A stretch of DNA of 64,000 nucleotides from Halogeometricum limi (GTDB lineage: Archaea; Halobacteriota; Halobacteria; Halobacteriales; Haloferacaceae). Location: positions 551,790-615,789 of the forward strand of contig NZ_FOYS01000003.1 of NCBI RefSeq assembly GCF_900115785.1, read 5' to 3'. This document shows, in pieces, positions 33,425 to 40,964 of the stretch (position 1 is its first letter; each line of letters opens with the position of its first letter). The notes beneath the pieces were generated by a model. It worked only from the letters and a program-made list of their open reading frames with translations, did not search any database and was not told where the DNA came from. A program made the position numbers and the translations under genes.

Positions 33425-34138
33425 CTACCAGTCGATAACTTCCTTGTCGCGCCAGAAGTGGCCCGACGGCGCGCCGGGTTCGAATCGCGAGAGCCACACG
33501 GGCGTCTCCGCGCCGCGTTCGACGGACCGGTCTGCTTCTTCGCCGCCCATGTCGGTTCGGACCCATCCCGGACAGACCGAGTTCGCGACGAGTCCTTTCT
33601 CGCCGTACTCGCCGTCTAGATACTTCGTCAGGCCGTTCAGCCCCGTCTTCGAGATGCGGTAGGAGGGAGAGCCACCGGACTGGTCCTCGCCGAGTGCGCC
33701 CATCCCCGAGGAGACGTTGACGACGCGCCCGCCCTCGTCCTGGATGAGGAGGGGGACGGCGTGCTTGCAGACGAGCATCGGGCCGCGGAGGTTCGTCGCC
33801 AACGTTCGGTCGATGTTCGTGACCGACTCGGCGACGATGTCGCCCTCGTCTTCGAGCACTCCCGCGTTGTTGACGAGGATGTCGAGACGGCCCGCGCCGG
33901 CGAAGATGTCGTCCACGGCGTCCGATATCTCGCCCTCTTGGGTCACGTCCACGAGGAGGTGTTCCCACTCGTCGGGGACGTCGTGGGTCATGCTCCGCGT
34001 CGCGGCGAACACCGTCGCACCCAGGTCGTGCAACTGCTCGGCTATCTCGCGTCCGATACCACGGTTCGCACCCGTCACGAGTGCGACCTGCCCTTCCAGA
34101 GAGTCATACACGTCAGGTTCCGGCACGTCCGCTGTCAT
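33425..34138 (-). CDS. Short-chain dehydrogenase/reductase
   Basis: A 237-aa SDR. The cofactor motif is TGANRGIG (residues ~22-29), with NNAG near residue 90. SSGMGALGEDQSGGSPSYRISK supplies the Ser and the catalytic Tyr-x3-Lys pair. CPGWVRTDMGG follows as in plant-type carbonyl reductases. This is the SDR group acting on ketones/quinones with NADPH. The substrate is unknown. It starts 58 nt after the end of the upstream JAMM gene on the same strand, so a weak operon link is possible. Confidence 0.9.
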   Translation of the reverse strand: MTADVPEPDVYDSLEGQVALVTGANRGIGREIAEQLHDLGATVFAATRSMTHDVPDEWEHLLVDVTQEGEISDAVDDIFAGAGRLDILVNNAGVLEDEGDIVAESVTNIDRTLATNLRGPMLVCKHAVPLLIQDEGGRVVNVSSGMGALGEDQSGGSPSYRISKTGLNGLTKYLDGEYGEKGLVANSVCPGWVRTDMGGEEADRSVERGAETPVWLSRFEPGAPSGHFWRDKEVIDW

Positions 34139-34196
34139 CGGCGGGAGAGAAGAGGCGACGCGGGAAGGGGGTTGTGTTCTCGTCGCGCGGGTCGTG

Positions 34197-34634
34197 TCAC
34201 TCGGCGTCGACGATTTCGAGCGGTTCGAACGCGTCCCCGGTGAAGCGATAGGCGTTCAGTCGCCCGTCCGGGTGGCAGACGAGGTAGACGTAGCCCGTCC
34301 ACCGCGCTTCCTGTTCGTCGGTGCGACTCGGCACCGGGTCGCTCTCGGGGTGACTGTGGTAGAACCCGACGACGTCGTGTCCGTCGGCCTCCATCGCGTC
34401 GATGGTCTCGACGGTCGCCGCGGGGTCGAGGACGTACTGCGTCCGGGTGTCTTCGGCGACGTTCGCTACCGGTTCGGCGACGGCGACTGCGTCGGTGTCC
34501 GCGCCGTCGTCACCCGACGCTCGTCGGCCCCCTAACACCCCGCAGACTTCGCTCGGCGGCGTCGTCAACGCGCCCTCGCGGGCGTGCGCGAGAATCGCGT
34601 CTCTCGCGTCAGTACGGAGTCGGAGACTGTTCAT
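34197..34634 (-). CDS. JAMM/MPN+ metalloprotease, desampylase-like
   Basis: A 145-aa protein with a complete JAMM site: Glu29, then His93-x-His95 in FYHSHPESDPVPSRTD, with Ser103 and Asp106. In haloarchaea such single-domain JAMM enzymes (HvJAMM1 type) cleave ubiquitin-like SAMP proteins from targets or from linear fusions. Length fits that group. Its ATG overlaps the 3' end of the upstream IDI-like gene by 26 nt on the same strand, so translation is probably coupled. The actual SAMP specificity is inference. Confidence 0.85.
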   Translation of the reverse strand: MNSLRLRTDARDAILAHAREGALTTPPSEVCGVLGGRRASGDDGADTDAVAVAEPVANVAEDTRTQYVLDPAATVETIDAMEADGHDVVGFYHSHPESDPVPSRTDEQEARWTGYVYLVCHPDGRLNAYRFTGDAFEPLEIVDAE

Positions 34635-35229
34635 CGGCGTGTTCGTCCTCGAAATCGCGGCGCATCGCGATTTCGAACCACGGGCACAGACGGAGTTGCC
34701 GGTACCACTCCGGATGCTCGTAGAGGTGTTCGTAGTCGACCCAGAGCAGTCCGGCTATCTCCTCCTCGTCGGGGTCGAGCGATGTGTCGTCGAGCGTCAC
34801 CTTCAGCACCGCGCAAACCTCCCACTCCAGTCCGGCGTTCTCGTAGTAGCGTCGGTACTCGAAGCGGTCGGTCACGCGCAGGTCGTCGTACTGGTCGGGG
34901 GTGATTCCGAGTTCCTCTTCGAGACGCTGTTCGGTCGCCTCCTCTTGGCTCTGGCCCTCCACGGGGTGGGAGGCGACGGTGCCGTCCCAATGGGTGTCCC
35001 AGAGGCGCTTGTTCGGCGCGCGCTGGCCGAGGAGCAGACGCCCCTCGCCGTCGAAGACGAGACAGGTGAACGCGCGGTGACGCGTCCCGTGGCCGGTGTG
35101 GGCATCCAGTCGGTTGACCAGTCCGACCTCGTTGTCGTCGGGGTCGACGGCGATGACGTCCTGTTTGGCGTTCTTGTGGAGTTCGCCCTCCGAGTCGGTG
35201 GCGGCACTCCCGCCCTCGTCTGCACTCAT
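34609..35229 (-). CDS. idi: Isopentenyl-diphosphate isomerase type-1-like Nudix protein, catalytic Cys replaced
   Basis: A 206-aa Nudix protein from ATG 35229 with the IDI type-1 signature TRHRAFTCLVFDGEGRLLLGQR, then KRLWDTHWDGTVASHPVEGQSQEEAT. It has LEEELGI and the Glu pair in NAGLEWEVCAVLKV. In IDI-1 the catalytic Cys lies in the WTN-SxxC-GHP segment. Here that position reads Ala (Ala86, GTVASHP). The call is a haloarchaeal IDI-1-like protein; without the Cys, isomerase activity is not certain and a Nudix hydrolase role is the alternative. It overlaps the JAMM protease gene by 26 nt. Confidence 0.82.
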   Translation of the reverse strand: MSADEGGSAATDSEGELHKNAKQDVIAVDPDDNEVGLVNRLDAHTGHGTRHRAFTCLVFDGEGRLLLGQRAPNKRLWDTHWDGTVASHPVEGQSQEEATEQRLEEELGITPDQYDDLRVTDRFEYRRYYENAGLEWEVCAVLKVTLDDTSLDPDEEEIAGLLWVDYEHLYEHPEWYRQLRLCPWFEIAMRRDFEDEHADEQSPTPY

Positions 35230-35279
35230 ACGCCTCACAATGGCGAGGTGGGTCAAGGAGTCTTCGATGCGCGCCGGCG

Positions 35280-36239
35280 TCAGGTCGCGCCGTTCGGGTC
35301 CGACGGCGACGGTTCGTACGACGCGCCGACTGTGAATCGCATCGCCCCCGCCCTGGCGTCCGCGCGGAGGTGACGCCCCTCGACGAGTTCGCCGTCGAGG
35401 CTGAACTGCCGCGAGGTACCGGCGTCGACTTCGAGGTGCTTCGCGGTCAATCGCGTCAGGTGCGATGCACCGCGACGGAGGAGTCTGTCGGCGGCCCCCT
35501 GTCGGAGATAGTCGAGGGCCGGACGGTTCTCTACGACGACGACGTTCAACAGGCCGTCCTCCATGTTCGCCTGCCGCATCTGCTCGCCGGGGAACCGTCG
35601 GCCGTTACCGACGAGGAGCATCAACGCCTCGCCGGACCACGCGGGTTCGCGTTCCCCCGCCGGTCCGACGCGGACGTCCAACTGCAGACCCTCGAACGTC
35701 CGCGTCCGCTGGAGCGTCGAGAGGACGTAGGCGACGACGCCGAGTCGGCGCTTCGCCTCGCGAGAGGTCCGGGCACTCGCCTCGGCGGTGAGGCCGCAGA
35801 CGCAGGAGTTCAGAAAGGGGCGCGGAGCGACGCGTTCGACGGCGGCCGCTGACGCCTCGGCGGTCCACTGGGCGCTTCCGAGGTCGAGTCGGCGTTCGCG
35901 GCCCTCGTCCAGGACGTCGAACGCGTGTTCGACGCCGCGTATGCCCACGTTGTCGGCGAAGTCGTTCCCGGTTCCGCCGGGAACGACGCCCAACGTCACG
36001 TCGTCGAGTCGTCCCGCGTCGTCGACGCCGCGTATGACTTCGTTCAGCGTCCCGTCGCCGCCGCAGGCCGCGATGGTGTCCGGACGCTCCGTCGCCGCCT
36101 GTCGCGCGATGTCTATCGTATCCCCCTTCGTCTGACTCTCGCGGACGTCGTATCCTCGGTTCTCGGCTATCGTCCGAGCGCGGACGCTCCGTTTGCCGTC
36201 GCCGCTTCGGGGGTTGAGTACGAGGATACGGTCGGTCAC
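35280..36239 (-). CDS. Diacylglycerol/lipid kinase (YegS/DagK family)
   Basis: A 319-aa protein beginning RILVLNPRSGDGKRS. ACGGDGTLNEVIRGV (near residue 57) is the DAGK nucleotide/phosphate loop. VVPGGTGNDFADNVGI near residue 87 and the late FSLDGELVEG strand are also typical. It should phosphorylate a lipid head group with ATP and contribute to archaeal lipid metabolism; the exact lipid is unknown. It is divergent from the PHP gene with overlapping promoter regions (~50 nt between starts). Confidence 0.9.
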   Translation of the reverse strand: MTDRILVLNPRSGDGKRSVRARTIAENRGYDVRESQTKGDTIDIARQAATERPDTIAACGGDGTLNEVIRGVDDAGRLDDVTLGVVPGGTGNDFADNVGIRGVEHAFDVLDEGRERRLDLGSAQWTAEASAAAVERVAPRPFLNSCVCGLTAEASARTSREAKRRLGVVAYVLSTLQRTRTFEGLQLDVRVGPAGEREPAWSGEALMLLVGNGRRFPGEQMRQANMEDGLLNVVVVENRPALDYLRQGAADRLLRRGASHLTRLTAKHLEVDAGTSRQFSLDGELVEGRHLRADARAGAMRFTVGASYEPSPSDPNGAT

Positions 36240-36291
36240 GACTGTGCCTGGGGGCAGAAGAACAAAGTCCTACCGTCGCGTCGAAACGGTC

Positions 36292-36969
36292 GTGTTCGCC
36301 GTCGACATCCACACGCACTCTCGTTTCTTTCACTGGTCGCCCGGAGAACCCACCTGGTTCGACCCACTCGGCCTCACGTTGGCGACGCTCTGTGCTCGTC
36401 TCCGCGGGTTGGACGGCATCGCGGTGACGAACCACGACTACACCTACAGCGCGGACCGACGGTTTCCGACGATTCCGGGCGTCGAGGTGACGACGACGAG
36501 AGGCCACCTCCTCATCGTCGGCCCGAACCCGCCGAGTCGGACGGAACCGGGAGAACTGACGCCCCACGAGGCCGTCGAAATCGCCCACGAGAACGACTGC
36601 GCGGCCATCGTCGCCCACCCGTTCCGGAACAGCGACCTGCGACACGTGGACGCGGCGTTCGACGCCGTCGAACTGAACGGGAAGAACACCGAACACGTCG
36701 AGCAGACGCGCGAACTCGCGGCGGAGATGGACGTCCCCCTCACCGGCGGCAGCGACGCGCACTACCCCATCGAAGTGGGCCGCGCGTACACGCTCGTCGA
36801 CGCCGACGAACTGACGCCGAAAGCGGTGGCGGACGCGATTCGCGACGGACGAATCGAACCGGTCGTGCGCCTCAACCGCCTCGAAAAGCATCTCGACAGA
36901 CTGTACACGAGGTTCCACGCGTCGAAGGGGTACGGCGACGGATTCACGGCGAACTTAGTCGAGAAGTAA
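36292..36969 (+). CDS. PHP-domain phosphoesterase-like protein
   Basis: About 225 aa from GTG 36292 (VFAVDIHTHSRFFHW). The longer frame from GTG 36193 or 36244 adds residues over the opposite gene's 5' end. PHP metal ligands are seen: HTHSR near residue 7, VTNHDYTYS near residue 46, AHPFRNSD near residue 107 and GGSDAHYPIEVGRAYT near residue 152. This fold carries out metal-dependent phosphate-ester hydrolysis; standalone PHP proteins of this size hydrolyse nucleotides or 3',5'-bisphosphates in some organisms. The substrate is unknown here. It is convergent with lrp: its stop touches the lrp stop at 36969/36970. Confidence 0.85.
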   Translation: MFAVDIHTHSRFFHWSPGEPTWFDPLGLTLATLCARLRGLDGIAVTNHDYTYSADRRFPTIPGVEVTTTRGHLLIVGPNPPSRTEPGELTPHEAVEIAHENDCAAIVAHPFRNSDLRHVDAAFDAVELNGKNTEHVEQTRELAAEMDVPLTGGSDAHYPIEVGRAYTLVDADELTPKAVADAIRDGRIEPVVRLNRLEKHLDRLYTRFHASKGYGDGFTANLVEK

Positions 36970-37392
36970 TCAGGGGTTCCGTCCGAGTCGCTCGTCGAGG
37001 ATGAGACGGGTCTTCGTACTCTTCACCTCGTCCATCTCGCGCGCCTGCGTGATGAGTTCGTTCACCGCGCGCGTGTCCGCCGCGTCGACGACGAGGACCA
37101 CGTCCTCTTCGCCGGACACCTGCCACACGAAGTCGACCTGGTCCCACTCGGCCATCCGGTCGGATATCTGCGTGGTGTCGACGTCAACTTTCACCGACAC
37201 TTCTATCATCGCCTTGATGTTCCCGGTCCGGGTGGCGATAGTGAACCGTTCGATGACACCGTCGTTGGTGAGGCGTTCGACGCGGTTTCTGACCGTCCCC
37301 TCGGAGGTTCCGACCTGTTCTGCGATCTCCGTGTACGGCGTCCGAGCGTCTCGCCGAAGGAGGTCCAGAATCTGTCGGTCCAACTCGTCCAT
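36970..37392 (-). CDS. lrp: Lrp/AsnC-family transcriptional regulator
   Basis: A 140-aa protein. Residues ~1-55 are the HTH (LDRQILDLLRRDARTPYTEIAEQVGTSEGTVRNRVERL). Residues ~60-135 are the RAM ligand domain (ASIGDMxxx replaced by MIEVSVKVDVDTTQISDRMAEW, then EEDVVLVVDAADTRAVNELI). It is divergent from carA across a 97-nt gap holding a perfect palindrome, the likely binding site for this protein. Lrp homologues next to carA recur in haloarchaea (from memory). The effector amino acid is unknown. Confidence 0.9.
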   Translation of the reverse strand: MDELDRQILDLLRRDARTPYTEIAEQVGTSEGTVRNRVERLTNDGVIERFTIATRTGNIKAMIEVSVKVDVDTTQISDRMAEWDQVDFVWQVSGEEDVVLVVDAADTRAVNELITQAREMDEVKSTKTRLILDERLGRNP

Positions 37393-37423
37393 GCACCCAC
37401 TGTCCGCCCCGGGACCTTACCGA

Positions 37424-37438
37424 TTACGAAATTCGTAA
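37424..37438. promoter_or_regulatory. Perfect palindrome TTACGAA-A-TTCGTAA, candidate Lrp operator
   Basis: A 15-nt inverted repeat with 7-nt arms and one central base. It lies ~32-46 nt upstream of the lrp ATG and 16 nt upstream of the carA TATA-like box. AT-rich palindromes of this length are typical Lrp/AsnC sites. It could repress lrp and activate or repress carA. Confidence 0.65.
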
Positions 37439-37453
37439 CTGAGCTTCGAAAGC

Positions 37454-37463
37454 AACATTTATG
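37454..37463 (+). promoter_or_regulatory. TATA-like box of carA
   Basis: AACATTTATG lies 27-36 nt before the carA ATG at 37490, directly after the palindrome-containing stretch, fitting a near-leaderless transcript. Confidence 0.5.
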
Positions 37464-37489
37464 CGCCCGGGTTCCGTGTGTTTCTCGTA

Positions 37490-38563
37490 ATGTCGGACGC
37501 CTACTTGGCTCTGGAGGACGGCCGCGTCGTGGAAGCGCGCGGTCGTGCGCCGGGACGCACACGTGGCGAACTGGTTTTCACGACTGCGTACACCGGGTAC
37601 GAAGAGAGCTTGACGGACCCCTCCTACGAGGAACAGGTCCTCACGTTCTCCTACCCGCTCATCGGGAACTACGGCGTCCGAGACGAGCGATTCGAATCGG
37701 ACCGTATCCACCCGCGCGCCGCCATCGCCCGCGAGTTCACCGACGACGTCGCCGAGTGGCTCGAGAGCGAAGACGTGCCGGCCATCGACCACATCGACAC
37801 GCGCGACGTCGTGACCTCTGTGCGCGAGAAGGGAGCGATGAAGTGCGGTATCGCCGTCGGCGACGACGTGACGCCGGAGGACGCGAAGGCCGAACTCGCA
37901 AAGTGCAAGGGCATGAGCGAGCACACCGAAATCGGCGCACAGGTCAGTACCGTCGAACACCAGACGTACCAGGCCGACGGCGAGGCGATAGCCGACGTCG
38001 CCCTCGTCGACTGCGGCGCGAAGCTGTCCATCGTCGACTCGCTGACCCAACGCGGGGCGAACGTCCACGTCCTGCCGCACGACACGACGGCAGCGACCAT
38101 CGACGAACTCGAACCCGACGTGCTGTTCGTCTCGAACGGCCCCGGCGACCCGGCGAACTTCGGCGACGCGCAGGCGCTCGTCGAGGAGTTCGTCGGCGAC
38201 GTTCCCCTCGCGGGCATCTGCCTCGGCCAGCAGATTATCGCGCGCGCGCTCGGCGGCACCACGGAGAAGATGGCGTTCGGCCACCGCGGTGTCAACCAAC
38301 CCGTCCGCGACCTGAACACCGGCAAAGTCGTCATGACCACGCAGAACCACGGCTACACCGTCGGCGAACCCGGTGACCTCGAAGTCACCCAGGTCAACGT
38401 CAACGACGACACCGCAGAGGGGTTAGAGAACGACGACCTGAACGTCATCACGCGCCAGTATCACCCGGAGGCCCACCCCGGCCCCCACGACTCGCTCGGC
38501 TTCTTCGACGACGTCCTCGGGATGGTCGACACCGACTCGCGCCGAGTCGTCGTCTCCGACTGA
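37490..38563 (+). CDS. carA: Carbamoyl-phosphate synthase small subunit
   Basis: A 357-aa protein (ATG 37490). An N-terminal CPSase small-chain domain has AYLALEDGRVVEARG and TGYEESLTDPSYEEQVLTFSYPLIGNYG. The C-terminal class-I glutamine amidotransferase domain has FVSNGPGDP, the nucleophile Cys in GICLGQQIIA, and the catalytic His-Pro-Glu near QYHPEAHPG. It releases ammonia from glutamine for CarB in arginine and pyrimidine synthesis. carB is not adjacent in the window. It is transcribed divergently from lrp. Confidence 0.96.
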   Translation: MSDAYLALEDGRVVEARGRAPGRTRGELVFTTAYTGYEESLTDPSYEEQVLTFSYPLIGNYGVRDERFESDRIHPRAAIAREFTDDVAEWLESEDVPAIDHIDTRDVVTSVREKGAMKCGIAVGDDVTPEDAKAELAKCKGMSEHTEIGAQVSTVEHQTYQADGEAIADVALVDCGAKLSIVDSLTQRGANVHVLPHDTTAATIDELEPDVLFVSNGPGDPANFGDAQALVEEFVGDVPLAGICLGQQIIARALGGTTEKMAFGHRGVNQPVRDLNTGKVVMTTQNHGYTVGEPGDLEVTQVNVNDDTAEGLENDDLNVITRQYHPEAHPGPHDSLGFFDDVLGMVDTDSRRVVVSD

Positions 38564-38664
38564 CCACCACGCGACGCACCACTCCGTCCCACCTGACGCG
38601 CACCTCACGCGACACCCGACCCGACGGCGAACTCGTTTTACGTGACGGCTCGAAAGCCGGTGTC

Positions 38665-38850
38665 GTGAACGCGATTCGATTCCTCCCGACGCTCGGATTC
38701 TTCCTCGTCTACGGCGTCCTGTTCGTCTGGGGCGACGCATTCGGGGTATCACCCCAGAACACGCTTCTCGTGGCGTTCTTCCTCGGATTCTGCGGGGCGC
38801 TCGCCGCCGTCGCCGGGTGGGAGTTCGCCCGCGGCGTCCGCGAGGCGTGA
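38665..38850 (+). CDS. Small two-helix membrane protein
   Basis: A 61-aa protein from GTG 38665 with membrane helices near residues 6-24 and 33-53 and a polar end FARGVREA. A TTTTACG-type AT-rich sequence precedes it by ~25-30 nt (…CGTTTTACG near 38635). No family is recognised. It is probably a genuine small gene, since both helices and acidic halophile codons are clean. Confidence 0.6.
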   Translation: MNAIRFLPTLGFFLVYGVLFVWGDAFGVSPQNTLLVAFFLGFCGALAAVAGWEFARGVREA

Positions 38851-38889
38851 CTCTCCGTCGTCGGCCCATTCTGTTGCCACGATAAGGTC

Positions 38890-39948
38890 ATGGGTGTACG
38901 TAGCGAACAGTCACTCATGAACGCGCTCTCTCTCCCCGAACAGGCGTTCGACGAACTCCCCACCGAGGTGGCGATTCTCGACGAACGAGGAGAGATAATC
39001 TACACGAACCGGGCGTGGCGGACGTTCGCCTCCGCGAACGGGTACACCGGCGAACTCACGTTCGTCGGCGTGAACTACCTCGCCGTCTGCGACGCCGCCC
39101 GCGAGGAGTCCGAAGAGGCCGCCGCCGTCGCCGACGGACTTCGACGCGTCCTCCACGGAGCAGACGACGTCTTCGCCGCGGACTACCCCTGCCACTCGCC
39201 GACCGAACAGCGCTGGTTCCTGATGCGTGCGGTGCCGTTCGAGTCCCCGACCGGCGGCCGGCACGCCCTCGTCCTCCACATGAACATCACCGACAGACGA
39301 CTCGCGGAGAACCGCGTGAAGGTGCAGAACACCCGGCTCAAGATGCTGGCGTACATCCTCTCGACGGACCTCGAAGTACCGCTGACGGACGCGCTGTCGA
39401 AGGCGAGAGAACTCGCACAGCAGGGTAACGACGTCGGACGAGAGCTGTTGGGGTCGCTCGAACGAATCGACGTCGTCGTCGGGACCGGCGCGGCGTTGGC
39501 GTGGGACGACGACACGACCATCGAGATGCGACCGGTCACGCTCCGGAAACAGGCCGAGACGGCGTGGTACTACGCCGACGATAACGACGCGTCGTTCCTC
39601 GTCTTCGACTCGCGAGAACTCCTCGCGGACCCGAACCTCCTGCAGTTACTGTTCGACGTGCTGTTCTCGAACGCGCTCGAACACGGCGGCGACACGGTCC
39701 GGGTCCGGGTCGGGACGACCCACGGCGGCTTCTTCGTCGAAGACGACGGCCCGGGAATCGCGCCGGAAGACCGGGCTCGCGTCCTCGAAGCCGGCGTCGT
39801 CCTCGACCCGACGGCGAACGGCGAAGAACGGGGTATGGGTCTCGCCGTCGCCGCCCGAATCGCCGAACTGCACGGCTGGACGATTCGCGTCGAACAGAGC
39901 GGCCTCGGCGGTGCGCGGGTCGAAGTCGACGGCGTCGAGTGGACCTGA
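38890..39948 (+). CDS. PAS histidine-kinase-like protein lacking the phospho-acceptor histidine
   Basis: A 352-aa protein. The N-terminal PAS domain (FDELPTEVAILDERGEIIYTNRAWRTFASANG) spans residues ~18-135. A helical segment then occupies the place of the H box but reads LAYILSTDLEVPLTDAL, with Thr where the acceptor His would be. The ATPase domain is recognisable: LLFDVLFSNALEHGG (N box), VEDDGPGIAPEDRARVL (G1) and GMGLAVAARIAELHGWTI (G2). So it may bind ATP but should not autophosphorylate in the classical way. It is likely a pseudokinase or acts through a partner. No response regulator is nearby. Confidence 0.82.
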   Translation: MGVRSEQSLMNALSLPEQAFDELPTEVAILDERGEIIYTNRAWRTFASANGYTGELTFVGVNYLAVCDAAREESEEAAAVADGLRRVLHGADDVFAADYPCHSPTEQRWFLMRAVPFESPTGGRHALVLHMNITDRRLAENRVKVQNTRLKMLAYILSTDLEVPLTDALSKARELAQQGNDVGRELLGSLERIDVVVGTGAALAWDDDTTIEMRPVTLRKQAETAWYYADDNDASFLVFDSRELLADPNLLQLLFDVLFSNALEHGGDTVRVRVGTTHGGFFVEDDGPGIAPEDRARVLEAGVVLDPTANGEERGMGLAVAARIAELHGWTIRVEQSGLGGARVEVDGVEWT

Positions 39949-39960
39949 GAGCGGGCCCAG

Positions 39961-40941
39961 TCAGGTGAGGTCGGCTTCCATCACGAACGTGGGCTGTTCG
40001 GCGATGTCGGCCTTCGCGCGGGCGGCGTCGGTCACCCACTGGACGCCCTCGGGAATCAACACGCGCGTCCGGTCGGCGTCGACGCCGGCGGCGTCGCGGG
40101 CGACGGCGGTGAGGAGTGCCTCGGCGGCCGCCTCGTCGCGCCACGCCCACGCGGCGACGGCGTACTCGGCCCACGTCTCTTCGTCACCCTCGTCGCTCTC
40201 GCGTTCGTACGTTCGGTTGCGGACGGCGAACCCGCGCGTCGGCCCGGACCCGACGACCAGCAGTCGCCCCTCGTCGGCGGCGTCGTGGAGTCGCTCTCGG
40301 GTCAGCGTCGACAGCGCCCACGACTCCTCGGCGTCGAGGGTGAGTCCGCGTAACTCCGCTCGCGTGTCGCTCTCGGACCAGAACGCCCACGCCGCGTCCG
40401 GGTCGGCGTCGTCCGCGAAGACGGCCGGAAGCGACGCGGCGTCGCTCTCCGGCGTCGCGTCCGCGTCCGGAACCGGGTTGACCCACCGGAACTCGATACC
40501 CGGCCGGTAGCCGGTGTCGCGGGCGAGTCCGAGGCTCTTCACGTTCCACGAGAATATCATGTTCCGGAGCACCGTCGCGCCGGCGTCGCGGGCGAACGCG
40601 AAACTCGCCCGCGTGATGGCCTTCGCGAGTCCGCGCCCGCGGTAGTCGGGGTTGACGCGGAGTCCCTGCCCCCACGCCTCGTACGGCGACAGCGTGACCA
40701 CCTGCACGATTGCGCCGAGTTCCGCCGAGGGCGTCTCCGACCCGAGGTCGACGACGAACGTCTGTCGCGTCTCGCCGTCGTCCTCGGCGATCCAATCGTG
40801 ATAGATGTCGGGGATGTAGTCGCTCCCGCCGCGGTCTGACCACGTGTCCTCGGTGAACGCGGCGACGGCGTCGTAGTCCTCGGGACGGGCGGCACGGACG
40901 ACCACCGACTCGCCGGTGTCGTCCTCGTACCGAGCGAACAT
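39961..40941 (-). CDS. GNAT-family acetyltransferase (two-domain)
   Basis: A 326-aa protein from ATG 40941. The first GNAT half has VVVRAARPEDYDAVAAFTEDTW, then LRVNPDYRGRGLAKAITRASFAFARDAGATVLRN with the acetyl-CoA loop RGRGLA. The second half (RFVNPVPDADA onward) repeats a shorter alpha/beta pattern ending VTDAARAKADIAEQPTFVMEADL. Such double-GNAT proteins acetylate small molecules or protein N-termini. The substrate is unknown. It follows gatD by 23 nt on the same strand and is probably co-transcribed. The longer frame start at 41055 lies inside gatD's 3' end and is rejected. Confidence 0.82.
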   Translation of the reverse strand: MFARYEDDTGESVVVRAARPEDYDAVAAFTEDTWSDRGGSDYIPDIYHDWIAEDDGETRQTFVVDLGSETPSAELGAIVQVVTLSPYEAWGQGLRVNPDYRGRGLAKAITRASFAFARDAGATVLRNMIFSWNVKSLGLARDTGYRPGIEFRWVNPVPDADATPESDAASLPAVFADDADPDAAWAFWSESDTRAELRGLTLDAEESWALSTLTRERLHDAADEGRLLVVGSGPTRGFAVRNRTYERESDEGDEETWAEYAVAAWAWRDEAAAEALLTAVARDAAGVDADRTRVLIPEGVQWVTDAARAKADIAEQPTFVMEADLT

Positions 40942-40964
40942 GTCTGGTTCGGACGGGGACGGGG

